DNA of 64,000 nucleotides from Cynocephalus volans (taxonomy: Eukaryota; Chordata; Mammalia; Dermoptera; Cynocephalidae), in assembly GCF_027409185.1 (NCBI RefSeq), contig NC_084469.1, positions 32,106,293 to 32,170,292 of the forward strand, given 5' to 3'. Below, in pieces: positions 11,708 to 23,384 of the stretch; the first letter of the stretch is position 1; each line of letters opens with the position of its first letter. The notes beneath the pieces were generated by a model. That model was given only the letters and a program-made list of their open reading frames with translations. It made no database searches and was not told the origin of the DNA. Position numbers and translations under genes: made by a program.

Positions 11708-14700
11708 ACCTGAACACTCCACTGTCAATATTAGACAGATCATCTAGGCAAAGAATCAGTAGAGAAACACAAGATCTAAACAAGACTCTAGACCAATTGG
11801 AATTGGCAGATATCTACAGAACATTCCACCCAACAACCTCAGAATATTCATTCTTCTCATCTGCACATGGATCGTTCTCCAGGATAGATCACATATTAGG
11901 TCACAAATCAAGTCTCAATAAATTCAAAAAAATTGGAATTATCCCATGTATCTTCTCAGACCACAATGGATTAAAACTAGAAATTAATAACAAACAAAAC
12001 TCTGGAAACTATACAAACACATGGAAATTAAACAGCATTCTACTTAATGACATATGGGTCCAAGAAGAAATCAAGCAGGAAATCAAAAAGTTTATTGAAA
12101 CTAATGAAAACAATGATACATCATACCAAAACCTGTGGGATACTGCAAAAGCAGTATTGAGGGGGAAATTTATTGCATTAAATGCTCACTTCAGAAGAAT
12201 GGAAAGATGGCAAGTGAACAACCTAACACTTCACCTTAAAGAACTAGAAAAACAAGAACAATCCAATCCTAAAGTTAGCAGACGGAAAGAAATCATTAAG
12301 ATCACAGCAGAACTGAATGAAATTGAAAACCAAAAAACAATTCAAAAGATCAACGAATCAAAAAGTTGGTTTTTTGAAAAGATAAATAAAATTGACAAAC
12401 CATTAGCATGGCTAACAAAAAAAAGAAGAGAGAAGACTCAAATAACCAAAATTAGAAATGAAAAAGGCGATATTACAACTGATTCATCTGAAATACAAGG
12501 AATCATTCGAGACTACTATAAACAACTATACGCCAACAAATTTGAAAATCTGGAGGAAATGGATAAATTTCTGGACACACACAAGCTCCCAAAACTGAAC
12601 CGTGAAGACGTAGAAAATTTGAACAGACCAATAACAATAAAGGAGATTGAAGCTGTTATCAGAAGGCTCCCAACAAAGAAAAGCCCAGGACCAGATGGAT
12701 TCACAGCAGAATTTTACCAAACATTCAAAGAGGAATTGACACCGATTCTTTACAAACTATTCCAAAAGATTGAAACGGACGCAAATCTCCCAAACTCATT
12801 CTATGAAGCAAACATCATCCTGATACCAAAACCAGGTAAAGATATAACCAAAAAAGAAAACTACAGGCCGATATCCTTGATGAATATAGATGCAAAAATC
12901 CTCACTAAAATACTAGCAAACAGAATACAGCAACACATACGAAAAATTATTCATCACGATCAAGTGGGATTCATCCCAGGGATGCAAGGTTGGTTCAACA
13001 TACGCAAATCAATAAATGTGATACACCATATTAATAAACTCAAACACAAGGACCATATGATCATCTCTATAGATGCTGAAAAAGCATTTGATAAAGTTCA
13101 GCACTCATTCATGACAAAGACCCTCTATAAGTTAGGTATAGAGGGAAAGTATCTCAACATAATTAAAGCCATATATGCCAAACCCACTGCCAATATCATC
13201 CTGAATGGGGAAAAGCTGAAAGCTTTTCCTTTAAGAACAGGCACTAGACAAGGATGCCCACTCTCACCACTCCTATTCAACATAGTGTTGGAAGTACTAG
13301 CCAGAGCAATCAGAGAAGAGAAGGAAATAAAGGGCATCTAGATTGTAAAAGATGAAGTCAAACTGTCCCTGTTTGCAGATGACATGATCCTATATATCGA
13401 ACAGCCTAAAACCTCTACAAAAAAACTGTTGGAATTGATAAATGATTTCAGCACAGTAGCAGGATACAAAATCAACACACAAAAATCAGTAGCATTTCTT
13501 TTCTCCAATAGTGAACATGCAGAAGGAGAAATCAAGAAAGCCTGCCCATTTACAATAGCCACCAAAAAAATAAAATACTTAGGAATAGAGTTAACCAAGG
13601 AGGTGAAAAATCTCTATAATGAGAACTACAAACCACTGCTGAGAGAAATTAGAGAGGATACAAGAAGATGGAAAGATATTCCATGCTCTTGGATTGGAAG
13701 AATCAACATAGTGAAAATGTCCATACTACCCAAAGTGATATACAAATTCAATGCAATCCCCATCAAAATTCCAAAGACATTTTTCTCAGAAATGGAAAAA
13801 ACTATTCAGACATTTATATGGAACAATAAAAGACCACGAATAGCCAAAGCAATGCTCAGCAAAAAAAATAAAGCTGGAGGCATAACACTACCTGACTTTA
13901 AGCTATACTACAAAGCTATAATAACCAAAACAGTATGGTACTGGCATAAAAACACACTGATCAATGGAATAGAATAGAGAATCCAGAAATCAACCCACAC
14001 ACTTTCTGCCATCTGATCTTTGACAAAGGCACCAAGCCTATTCACTGGGGAAGGGACTGCCTCTTCAGCAAGTGGTGCTGGGATAACTGGATATCCATAT
14101 GCAGGAGAATGAAACTAGATCCATACCTCTCACCGTATACTAAAATCAACTCAAAATGGATTAAGGATTTAAATATACACCCTGAGACAATAAAACTTCT
14201 TAAAGAAAACATAGGAGAAACACTTCAGGAAATAGGACTGGGCACAGACTTCATGAATACGACCCCAAAAGCACGGGCAACCAAAGGAAAAATAAACAAA
14301 TGGGATTATATCAAACTAAAAAGCTTCTGCACAGCAAAAGAAACAATTAAAAGAGTTAAAAGACAACCAACAGAGTGGGAGAAAATATTTGCAAAATATA
14401 CATCTGACAAAGGATTAATATCCAGCATATATAAGGAACTCAAACAACTTTACAAGAAGAAAACAAGCAACCCAATTAAAAAATGGGCAAAAGAGCTAAG
14501 TAGGCATTTCTCTAAGGAAGATATCCAAATGGCCAACAGACATATGAAAAAATGCTCACCATCACTCAGCATCCAGGAAATGCAAATCAAAACCACATTG
14601 AGATACCATCTAACCCCAGTTAGGATGGCTAAAATCCAAAAGACTATGAACGATAAATGCTGGCGAGGCTGCGGAGAAAAAGGAACTCTCATACATTGTT

Positions 14701-15098
14701 GGTGGGACTGCAAAATGGTGCAGCCTCTATGGAAAATGGTATGGAGGTTCCTTAAACAATTGCAAATAGATCTACCATACGACCCAGCCATCCCACTGTT
14801 GGGAATATACCCAGAGGAATGGAAATCATCAAGTCGAAGGTATACCTGTTCCCCAATGTTCATCGCAGCACTCTTTACAATAGCCAAGAGTTGGAACCAG
14901 CCCAAATGCCCATCATCAGATGAGTGGATACGGAAAATGTGGTACATCTACACAATGGAATACTACTCAGCTATAAAAACGAATGAAATACTGCCATTTG
15001 CAACAACATGGATGGACCTTGAGAGAATTATATTAAGTGAAACAAGTCAGGCACAGAAAGAGAAATACCACATGTTCTCACTTATTGGAGGGAGCTAA
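11708..15098 (+). pseudogene. L1 ORF2 (partial), one nonsense and one frameshift
   Basis: ORF2p is the endonuclease and reverse transcriptase that copies L1 RNA at a chromosomal nick. The frame is open from 11708 to a TAG at 13339-13341, which most likely replaces CAG. It then continues in the same frame through the catalytic FADD motif (13372-13383) to 13977. A single-base shift near 13945-13965 moves the rest into another frame, open at 14109-15098. The C-terminal Cys/His cluster ([18 protein letters not shown]) lies at about 14659-14712. The N-terminal part of the endonuclease is missing through 5' truncation. The element is dead, but by few mutations. Confidence 0.9.
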
Positions 15099-15109
15099 AA
15101 TTTAATATA

Positions 15110-15310
15110 TAAATTCACACACACACATACACACACACACACACACAAACCGGGGGGGGGGGAGAAGATATAACAACCACAATTATTTGAAGTTGATACA
15201 ACAAGCAAACAGAAAGGACATTGTTGGGGGGGAGGGGGGGAGGGAGAAGGGAGGGAGGTTTTGGTGATGGGGAGCAATAATCAGCTACAATGTATATCGA
15301 CATAATAAAA
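15110..15310 (+). repeat. L1 3'UTR: CA microsatellite and G-rich tract
   Basis: A (CA)n run at about 15116-15147 is followed by 11 consecutive G at about 15152-15162. A second purine tract at 15225-15273 has several runs of three to seven G. The same order of elements is present in the two minus-strand young L1 copies, so it belongs to the 3'UTR of this L1 family. G-rich 3'UTR tracts able to form quadruplexes are known from other mammalian L1s. Confidence 0.8.
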
Positions 15311-15347
15311 TTAAAAAAAAAAAAAAAAAGAAATTGTTTGCCCTATG

Positions 15348-16338
15348 CATAGAAGCAGGCACATTATATTATACCCGGTACATAGTACATACAATGGTTC
15401 ACTGTAGAGTACAACACACGTATAATGTGGATATCCTTGACCTACATTAATCGTTAATGGACATAGGACATATCATTATTGATCATACATAGAGCATTAA
15501 ATCAAATCATTTCTAGACAACATGCATATCTCCTCCAATAGTGGTACCTTTGTTAGTAAGCTTTGAGAAATCAGCAACCCACCTAGGAAGTGTTCCCCTC
15601 TTCACCCCAGGCCCATGAAACTTGAGGGTTTCTAGCATGAAACTATACCTGGCATCTGGTTCTTACTTCAGGGCCATATAATGAAGACTGCCCACCTCTT
15701 CCCCTTAAATAAGACATCTCCATGGACTGCTGGCTATGATCACACATAACTGTGGTGTCATGCCATTTGGTATTTTTTAATTTGGGGGGATGCTGTCACT
15801 CAACATGGCCAGAGAGGGCCTTGACGCAGTCAAGTCTATCGTAGCTAGACTTATAAATCAATATTCTTTACTCTCATACCAACCATAAGGTACTAATTGA
15901 TTCATGTTTGTTGGACATTAGCAATAAGACACACTGTATATGTCCATATCCATGCATACATATATGTACACATATGTATATACTATTGTATATGTAGTGA
16001 TTAAATCCACACCCCCACCCCCTTTCTAGCATCATCATATGATAAATATAAATGGTCTCCTGCCAAACCCCCCAAACCAAGACCTTATACTTATGGTCAG
16101 CTAGAATATCATAATACCACTCTTCAATTTAATTAATAAATTCATCTAGAACCAAGTTTCAGCCCAACTCCTAAGTAAAGCAACTTTTTTGCCCCAAATT
16201 TTGCCAAAATTTAGGCTTACTGGGCTGAAATTACTTTCCATTTCTTACTAAGTTTACTAAATTTTGCTCCAATACTTACATAGCACTTAAGTGTAGCAAA
16301 CGTGGCTCTGCAGGGCAGAGCTGAAGAAATAAACCAAA
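15348..16338 (+). other. NUMT: mitochondrial control region (D-loop) copy
   Basis: The copy begins at about 11665, is cut by the young L1, and resumes at 15348. The conserved central domain is recognised by acttgagggtttctagcatg near 15619 and the stretch up to about 15690. The CSB2/CSB3-like C-rich stretches lie at about 16005-16075. In mitochondria this region holds the heavy-strand origin and promoters. Here it has no expected function. Confidence 0.88.
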
Positions 16339-16409
16339 GTTAATGTATCTTGAACAACTAAACCAAGCTGCTGAAAATGCCTAGATGGGTCCTTAAGGCT
16401 CCATGAACA
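16339..16409 (+). pseudogene. MT-TF: NUMT tRNA-Phe copy
   Basis: The sequence starts GTTAATGTA and contains the anticodon-arm stretch ctgaaaatgcctagatggg, characteristic of mammalian mitochondrial tRNA-Phe. It sits correctly between the control region and 12S rRNA. Confidence 0.85.
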
Positions 16410-17373
16410 CATAGGTTTGGTCCTAGCCATTTCATTGATCGTTAATAGGATTTCACATGCAAGTATCTGCACCCCCAGTAAGAATGCCCCTAGGTTATAA
16501 TAATCAAAAGGAGCAGGCATCAAGCTCACTAACCAGTAGCTCTTAATGCCTTCCTCAACTGCACTTCCACAGGACAGCAATGACAAGAATTAAGCAATGA
16601 ATGAAAGTTAGACTAAGCCATATTAACCCAGGGCTGGTAAATTTCTTGCCAGCTACCACAGTCATCTGATTAACCCAAATCAATAAAATCTGGCATAAAG
16701 CGAGTTTAAGAATATAAACAGTAAAATTAAGCTAACCCTTGTATAAGCTGTAAAAAGCCATAGCCAAGGATAAAATAAACTACAAAAGTGACTTTTATAT
16801 ACTCTGAATACACAACAGCTAAGACTCATATTAGAATTAGATACCCCATTATGCTCAGCCATAAACCTAAATAAGTAAATAAACAAAGTTGTTCACCAGA
16901 GTACTACCAGCAACAGCTTAAAACTCAAAGGATTTGGTGGTGCTTTATATCCCTCTAGAGGAGACTGTTCTGTAATTGATAAACCCTGATATACCTCACC
17001 ATCTCTTGCCAACTCAGCCTATATATCACGATCTTCAGCAAACCCTAAAAAAAGGGATAAAAGTAAGCACAAGTACTTACATAAAAACACTAGGTCAAGG
17101 TGTAGCTCACGTGATGGGAAGAAATGAGCTATGTCTTCTAGCTTAGAATACCCCACTCAAAACAGCCCTTATGAAAACTGAATTAAAGGAGGATTTAGCA
17201 GTAAATGAAGAATAGAGAGCTTAATTTAAAAAGGTCATAAGGCACACACACACACCACCCATCAGCCTCCTCAACTATCACAGCAAACCAAAAATTTTAC
17301 CAAAGTAATTATCGATGTATAGAGGAGGCAAGTCGAAACAAGGTAAGTGTACTGGAAAGTGTGCTTGGATAAT
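16410..17373 (+). pseudogene. MT-RNR1: NUMT 12S rRNA copy
   Basis: Length (about 965 bp) and position match mitochondrial 12S rRNA. The conserved 3' stretch aggaggcaagtcgaaacaag is at about 17323-17342, with the terminal stretch ggaaagtgtgcttggat at about 17354-17370. It is a nuclear copy and not expected to be used as rRNA. Confidence 0.9.
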
Positions 17374-17375
17374 TT

Positions 17376-17442
17376 CAAAGTACAGCTTAACTCATGCATC
17401 GGGTCTACACCCAGAAGGTTTCATATCAACTGACCACTTTGA
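17376..17442 (+). pseudogene. MT-TV: NUMT tRNA-Val copy
   Basis: The sequence begins caaagtacagcttaac, and the anticodon arm contains tctacaccca. It lies between the 12S and 16S copies, as in mitochondrial DNA. Confidence 0.82.
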
Positions 17443-18992
17443 ACAAATCTAGCCCAAACTTAACAACAAACTTAAAAAAAAAACTTAAATAAAACCACTT
17501 AGCCCTTAATAAAAAATATGGGAGATAGAAAATATTTTCAGGTACTATAGAGAAAATGCCATAAGAGAAAGACGAAAGAGCAAATTCAAGTACTATACAG
17601 CAAAGCTTCCCCCTTGTACCTTTTGCATAATGAATTAACTAGAACAATTTTAACGAAGAGAACTTTGCCAAAAAAGCCAAAATCAGACTAGCTACTTATA
17701 GGCAGTTACAAGAACAAACTCTTGTATGTGGCAAAATAGTGAGAAGACTCATGAGTAGGGCTAATCGAACCTGGTGGTAGCTGCTTATCCAGTATAGAAT
17801 TTCAGTTCAACTTTAAATCTGCCTAAAGAGCATTCTACTCTAAATATAAATTTAAGTGTTAATATCAAGAGGTACAGCTCTTTAGACACAGGAAACAACC
17901 TTTTGCAGAGAGTAAATTATTAATTGTCCACCACTGGCTTAAAAGCAGCCACCAATTAAGAAAGCATTTAAGCTCAACAACCACAAACACCATCAATACA
18001 GACTCCTAACATTTAACTGGATTAATCTATTTATAAATAGAAGAAATACTGTTAATATAAGTGATAAGAAGTCAATTCTCCTTGCATAAGCCTATATCAG
18101 ACTGGATGCCCAGTGATAACTAACAATAAAATAAAATAGACCTAATCAAAGAACTGCTTATACCCCTAATTGTTAATCTGACACAAGAACGCCTATAAGG
18201 AAAGATTTAAAAAAGCAAAGGGAACTCGGCAAATTCAAACTCCGCCCATTTACAAAAAACATCACCTTTAGCATTACAAGTATTAGAGGCACTGCCTGCC
18301 CAGTGACACTGTTCAACGGCCATGGTATCCTGACAGTGCAAAGGCAGCATAATCATTTGTTCCTTAAGCAGGGGCTTGCATGAAAGGCCACAGAGAGTTT
18401 AACTGTCTCTTATTTTTAATCAGTGAAATTGACACCCCCTCCCCCCATGAAGAGGTGGGGATATCAAAATAAGAAGATCCTATGGAGCTTTAATTAATTA
18501 GCTCAAGCAAAATAATTTGAACCCAACTTCAGGGAATAATAAACAACCTTAATGAGCTAAAAATTTCGGTTGGGGTGACCACAGAGCACAACACAATTTC
18601 TGAATGATTAAAACTTAGACTAAACCAGTCCAAGTGATGCTATCATCAATTGACCCAAACCACTTATCAACCGAACAAGTTACCCTAGGGAAAACAGTGC
18701 AATTCTATTTTAGAATCCATACTGACAATAGAGTTTACAATCTTGATGTTGGATCAGGACATCCCAATGGTGTAACTGCTATTGAAGGTTTGTTTGTTCA
18801 AAGATTAAAGTCCTACGTGATCTGAGTTCAGACCAGAGAAACCCAGGTCGGTTTCTATCTATCTTTATATTTCTCCCTGTATGAAAAGACAAGAGAAACA
18901 AAGCCCACTTCTAAAAAGCACCTTTAATTTAATGGGCGATGTAATATTAACCCAGTATCTTATTACATGTGCCCTGACCAGGAGCAGGGCTT
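17443..18992 (+). pseudogene. MT-RNR2: NUMT 16S rRNA copy
   Basis: This is about 1.55 kb, the usual size. The peptidyl-transferase region is recognisable at about 18680-18840, including gatgttggatcaggacatcc and the stretch ending in cctacgtgatctgagttcag. It is collinear with its neighbours and carries scattered substitutions. Confidence 0.9.
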
Positions 18993-19069
18993 GTCAGGAT
19001 GGCAGAGCTCAGTAATTGCATAAAACTTAAAACTTTATGAAATCAGAGGTTCAACTCCTCTTCTTATCG
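18993..19069 (+). pseudogene. MT-TL1: NUMT tRNA-Leu(UUR) copy
   Basis: The sequence contains caggatggcagagctcagta followed by the T-arm aggttcaactcct. The acceptor stem has decayed slightly (GTCAGGA at the 5' end against a 3' end reading ttatc). Confidence 0.85.
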
Positions 19070-19071
19070 TG

Positions 19072-20029
19072 CATGTACTTAACCTCCTTCTACACATCAT
19101 CCACATTATCCTTTCAATAGCATTCCTCACCCTCATAGAATAGAAAATACTAGGCCACATGCAACTCCACAAAGGGCCTAATACTGTTGATGTCTATGCC
19201 TCCTCCAACCCTTTGCTGATGCAATAAAACTTTTCATTAAAGAGCCACTATGACCACTGACATCATCCGTTCTCTTATATGATATTGCATCCACTCTTGC
19301 CCTTGCCCTAGCACTTACCATATGAGTACCTCTATCAATACCCCACCCATTAATTAACACAAATATAGGAATAGTGCTCATCTTAGCTAACTCAAGTCTA
19401 GCTGTATACTCACTTCTCTGATCAGAATGAGCCTCAAACTCAAAATATGCATTAATTGGTGCTCTACAGGCAGCAGCCCAAACAATTTCATATGAAGTCA
19501 CGACCCTGGCTATTATTTTAGTGTCAGTATTATTAATGAATGGATCCTATACCCTGTCAATTTTAACTGTTACTCAAGAATATATATGACTAATTTTCCC
19601 ATCATGACCCTTAGCTATGATGTGATTTATCTCAACATTAGCAGAAACCAACTGAGCCTCATTCAATTTAACAGATAGAGAATCAGAACTTGTATCAGGG
19701 TTTACTGTTGAATATGCTGTAGGCCCATTTGCCCTTTTCTTCATAGCTGAATACACCAAAATCATTATAATAGATGCTTTAACTACTATTCTTTTTCTAG
19801 GAGCGCTCCACAACACCTCTGCACCAGAAATGTTTCCAAATGGTTTTTTTTTTATTAAGGCACTTCTTCTAACAGCTCTGTTTCTATGGATCTGAGCATC
19901 CTAGCGCTGATTCCAATATGACTAACTCACGCATCTTCTATGAAAAAATTTCCTCTCACTAACACTAGCTCTGTGCATACGATACATTTCAACACCCATT
20001 CTACTACCAGGCATCCCACGACAAACTTA
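19072..20029 (+). pseudogene. MT-ND1: NUMT ND1 copy
   Basis: This is a copy of NADH dehydrogenase subunit 1 (respiratory complex I), about 957 bp, the normal length. The DNA around 19117-19165 corresponds to the conserved N-terminal loop, and 19663-19760 to the conserved central region. Mitochondrial TGA-Trp codons would be stops in the nucleus, and internal frame breaks are also present. Confidence 0.88.
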
Positions 20030-20097
20030 AGAAATATGTCTGATAAGAGTTACTTTGAGAGAGTAAATAATTAGAGGTGTAAGCCCTCTTATTTCTA
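20030..20097 (+). pseudogene. MT-TI: NUMT tRNA-Ile copy
   Basis: The sequence begins agaaatatgtctgat and ends in cttatttcta. It is placed directly after ND1, as in the mitochondrial order. Confidence 0.85.
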
Positions 20098-20166
20098 GAA
20101 ACATAAGAATCAAACATACTCCAAAGAATTAAAAAATCTCCATGCTACCTGTTACACTATATCCTA
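20095..20166 (-). pseudogene. MT-TQ: NUMT tRNA-Gln copy
   Basis: Minus-strand tRNA overlapping the end of tRNA-Ile by about 3 bp, as is normal in mammalian mtDNA. The plus-strand landmark is catgctacctgttacac. Several stem bases have changed. Confidence 0.8.
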
Positions 20167-20167
20167 C

Positions 20168-20235
20168 AGTAAGGTTAGCTAAATAAGCTATTGAGCCTAT
20201 ACCCCAAAATGTTGGTTCATAGCCTTCCCATACTA
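20168..20235 (+). pseudogene. MT-TM: NUMT tRNA-Met copy
   Basis: The sequence starts agtaaggttagctaaataag and contains the CAT anticodon context in gagcctatacccc. It is followed directly by ND2. Confidence 0.85.
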
Positions 20236-21268
20236 ATTAACCCCATAATCTCCCTCATAATTCTATCCACCCTATTCACAGGGACTGTACTTGCAATATT
20301 TGGCTCACCTCGACTGATAATTTGAATAGGACTAGAAATAAATATGCTAGCTTTTAGTCATAACTATTTCAATCAAAAAGGCAAACCCACCATCAGCAGA
20401 AGCTACCAAGCATATCCTCACACAAGCAACGGATCCATACTCTTAATAATAGCTATTATAATTAATATAATAAATTCAGGACAATGGAAAATTACAAACA
20501 TAAATAACTTTACAGCAATACTACTATTTGCAATAGCACTTGTCATAAAACTAGGACTCTCCCTCTCCCAGAAGTAACACAGGAGTCCCATTAATATCAG
20601 GCATAATTCTATTAACATGACAAAAATTAGCCCCCGTCTCGATCATATCTCAAATATCACCATTATTTGACCCCTGTATTATCCTAATGACTGCTATTCT
20701 ATCTAGCTTAGCAGGGGGGTGAGGAGGAGTTAATCAAACACAGCTACAAAAAATTATAGCCTACTCATCAATCACACACATAGGTTGAACAATAGCCATT
20801 TTTATCTCTAACCCTTCAACCATAATCCTCAACTTAGTAGGCTATATCATAATAACAGTCACTGTATTCATAATATTTAATCTAAACACAGACTTCGCCA
20901 TATCATCACTAGTATTCTTATGAAATAAAATGCCACTAATTGACCCCGCAATCCTCCTAACCTTGCTATCACTAGGAGGGCTACCCCCACTTACAGGATT
21001 TACACCTAACCTAAATAAATTATTATTCAAGAACTAACAAAAAATAATAACACTATTATGCCAGCATTTATAACCATAGCAGCATAATCCAACTTATATT
21101 TTCAGGTACGTCTAATTTATTCCACATCACTCATGATATTTCCAACAACTAATAACACAAAAGCAAAATGACAGCTTGAAAACGTAAAACAAACTTTATG
21201 TCTACCAATACTCACAGTGCTGTCAACACTCCTACTCCCTCTCACACCAATATCATTGGCCCTAAACG
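20236..21268 (+). pseudogene. MT-ND2: NUMT ND2 copy
   Basis: This is a copy of NADH dehydrogenase subunit 2, about 1,030 bp, slightly under the usual 1,044 bp. It starts with ATT after tRNA-Met. Part of the reading frame is visible at 20344-20577, then frame breaks follow. It ends against tRNA-Trp. Confidence 0.86.
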
Positions 21269-21338
21269 AGAAATTTAGGTTAAATAGACCAAGGGCCTTC
21301 AAAGCCCTAAGGATTTAAGTGCCTCTCACTTAATTTCT
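21269..21338 (+). pseudogene. MT-TW: NUMT tRNA-Trp copy
   Basis: The sequence begins agaaatttaggttaaataga, with ccttcaaagccct in the anticodon arm, the standard mammalian pattern. Confidence 0.84.
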
Positions 21339-21343
21339 GACTT

Positions 21344-21411
21344 TAAGGACTGCGAGACTCTATCTCATATCAACTGAATGCACATCAGCCTCTTTAATTA
21401 AGCTAAGTCTT
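21344..21411 (-). pseudogene. MT-TA: NUMT tRNA-Ala copy
   Basis: First minus-strand tRNA of the mitochondrial WANCY cluster. The plus-strand reading caactgaatgcacatcag holds the anticodon region. Confidence 0.8.
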
Positions 21412-21413
21412 CA

Positions 21414-21486
21414 CTAGACTAGTGGGCTCCAACTCCATGAAAAATTAATTAACAGCTAAACACCCTAGTCAACTGGCTTCAATCTA
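21414..21486 (-). pseudogene. MT-TN: NUMT tRNA-Asn copy
   Basis: The plus-strand landmarks gtgggctccaactcc and ttaacagctaaacaccct are typical of the reverse complement of mitochondrial tRNA-Asn. Confidence 0.82.
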
Positions 21487-21522
21487 CCTCTCCCACCATT
21501 GGGGGAAAAGGTTGGGGAAAAA
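21487..21522. other. NUMT light-strand origin (OL) copy, decayed hairpin
   Basis: The sequence between tRNA-Asn and tRNA-Cys (cctctcccaccattggggg onward) matches the position and composition of the OL stem-loop. The GC-rich stem is no longer a good match, which fits a copy free of selection. Confidence 0.72.
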
Positions 21523-21523
21523 G

Positions 21524-21591
21524 AAGCCCTGACAGAATGGAAGCTGCTGCTTTGAATTTGTAATCCAGTATGATTAATCTCCTCGAGGCTT
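21524..21591 (-). pseudogene. MT-TC: NUMT tRNA-Cys copy
   Basis: Minus-strand tRNA with acceptor ends aagcc and ggctt on the plus strand and ctgctttgaatttgtaa in the anticodon part. It lies just after the OL remnant. Confidence 0.8.
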
Positions 21592-21657
21592 TGCAAAAAG
21601 AGGGCTCAACCCCTATATTTAGATTTACAGTCTAATGCTTGCTCGGCCATCTTACCT
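21592..21657 (-). pseudogene. MT-TY: NUMT tRNA-Tyr copy
   Basis: Minus-strand tRNA. The plus-strand landmarks are agatttacagtctaatgc and ctcggccatctta. It is followed by COX1, as in mammalian mtDNA. Confidence 0.82.
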
Positions 21658-23051
21658 TTTTTTCACCTCGTATTTATGTTTATTAATCATTGACTATCCT
21701 CAACAAACCGTAAAGATATTGGCATATTACACCCATTGGCTGGTGCTTGAGTTGGGATAGTGGGAACTGCCTTGAGCCTTCTAAACCGAGCAGAACTCAG
21801 CCAACTTGATGCTCTCTTAGGTGATGATCAAACTTATAATGTCTTTGTAATTGCCCATGCAGTTGTGATCATCTTTCTTATGGTAATGCCTACTATGATC
21901 GGAGCATTTGGTAACTGACTAGTTCCACTGATAATTTGATCCCCAGACGTGGCATTCCCTCGAATAAATAACATAAGCTTCTGACTCCTTCCCCCATCAT
22001 TTCTGCTCCTGTTTGCTTCCTCGATAGTAGAAGTCAGTGCCGGAACAGGATGAACTGTGGACCCACCTCTGGCCAGAAACTTAGCTCACACCAGGGCCTC
22101 TGTGGATATCACAATTATCTCCCTACACCTAACAGGTGTCTCTTCTATCTTAGGAATTATTAGCGTCATTACTACAATTAATATGAAGCCTCCTGCTATA
22201 TCTCAATACCACCCCCCCCGTTTGTATGATCAGTATTAATTACAGCTCTACTCCTACTTCTCTCCCTTCCTTACTAGCAGCTGGTATTACTATACTATTA
22301 ACAGATTGTGACATTAATGCCACATTTTGTGATCCAGCAGGAGGAGAAGATCCCATTCTATACCAACACCTGTTTTGATTCTTTGGTCACCCAGAAGTCT
22401 ATAGCCTAATCCTGGTGAGCACTGGAATAATCTCATCTATTGTGACTTATTACTTAAGCAACATGGAGCCATTTGGTTATACAGGAATAGTTTGAGCCAC
22501 GTCAATTGGTTTCTAGGTTTTATTGTATGGGCACATTACATATTTACAGTAAGAATGGATGTATACACATGAGCATATTTTACATCAGCTACTATAATTA
22601 TTGCCATCCCCACAGGCGTAAAAGTATTTAGCTGAGTGGCTGCCACACTACAAGGTGGTAATATCACATGGTCCCCAGCCATGCTATGGGCCCCAGCCAT
22701 GCTATGGGCCCTAGAGTTTATGTTCCTATTTACGGTAGGAGGTCTTACAGGGATTGTATTAGCTAACTCATCACTAGACATTGTCCTACAAAACACATAC
22801 TATGTTGTAGCACATTTTCACTGTGTGTTATCAATAGAAGTCGTCTTTGCTATTACAGGGGATTTTGTCCATTGGTTCCCTTTAGTCTCAGGTTATACCC
22901 TTGACCCAACCTGAGCCAATATTCATTTCACAATTATATTCATAGGCATGAATTTAATATTCTTCCCACGACATTTCCTTGGACTATCAGGGATGCCACA
23001 GTGATACTCTGATTACCCTGATTCACATAGTACATGAAATACAGTATGGGA

Positions 23052-23384
23052 TTATTGTGACGAAAACGGAGACTGACTGGTCAGGCTCCCTCACCCCATA
23101 TCTGGCTGAGCATGACTCAGCCCGTCTGATGTAAATATGTTAACTGCGCATGTGCACCCAGGTGTTCCTTGGCTATCTGACTCTAGTATAAAAGACAACT
23201 CTGATCCACTGGGAGCTGAGCTCGCATCTGAATAAAGCATGTCAACCTTGCCAACAGCTCCCAGGATCTTTTTCCAATTACCTAGCTCACGACCCGCATA
23301 TGAGGGGTCTGTGACCCAGTCTGCATATGAGGGGTCTGTGACCCAGTCTGCATATGAGGGGTCTGTGACCCAGCCTGACATCAT
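23052..23384 (+). mobile_element. Solo ERV LTR inside the COX1 copy
   Basis: The LTR spans 23056-23380 (325 bp), beginning TGTGAC and ending CTGACA. A TATAAAA box lies at 23187-23193 and AATAAA at 23231-23236, so the strand is plus. The flanks are ttat at 23052-23055 and tcat at 23381-23384, consistent with a 4-bp target duplication in which the left copy has one C-to-T change, since the intact COX1 sequence predicts tcat. Short duplications of 4 bp and this layout suggest a gammaretrovirus-like (class I) source. Only the LTR remains, as after LTR-LTR recombination. Confidence 0.85.
23296..23376 (+). repeat. 27-bp unit repeated three times near the LTR 3' end
   Basis: Units start at 23296, 23323 and 23350, each beginning gcatatgaggggtctgtgac. 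Units 1 and 2 are identical, and unit 3 differs near its end. The array lies downstream of the polyadenylation signal, in the U5 part of the LTR. Confidence 0.9.

Larger units (their letters stand above)
11708..15329 (+). mobile_element. Young L1, 5'-truncated, inside the NUMT control region
   Basis: The target duplication aaattgtttgccctatg flanks the element at 11691-11707 and 15331-15347, and lies within mitochondrial control-region sequence. The element starts within the ORF2 endonuclease domain and ends with a 3'UTR containing a CA repeat, an 11-G run and a long G-rich tract, then a poly(A) at about 15312-15329. Two further copies of the same 3'UTR occur in minus orientation near 34471 and 47125. 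Good ORF2 conservation makes this one of the youngest insertions in the window. Confidence 0.93.

Noticed and set aside
15095-15303. Cys/Val- and Pro-rich open frames, also at 34494-34709 and 47140-47361.
   Set aside because: They are translations of the CA/GT repeat and G-rich tract in the L1 3'UTR.
11708-15329. The young L1 as an active element.
   Set aside because: It lacks its 5' part, and ORF2 has a stop at 13339 and a frameshift near 13950.
23296-23376. A CRISPR-like array.
   Set aside because: The 27-bp units are directly adjacent with no spacers, and the genome is mammalian.
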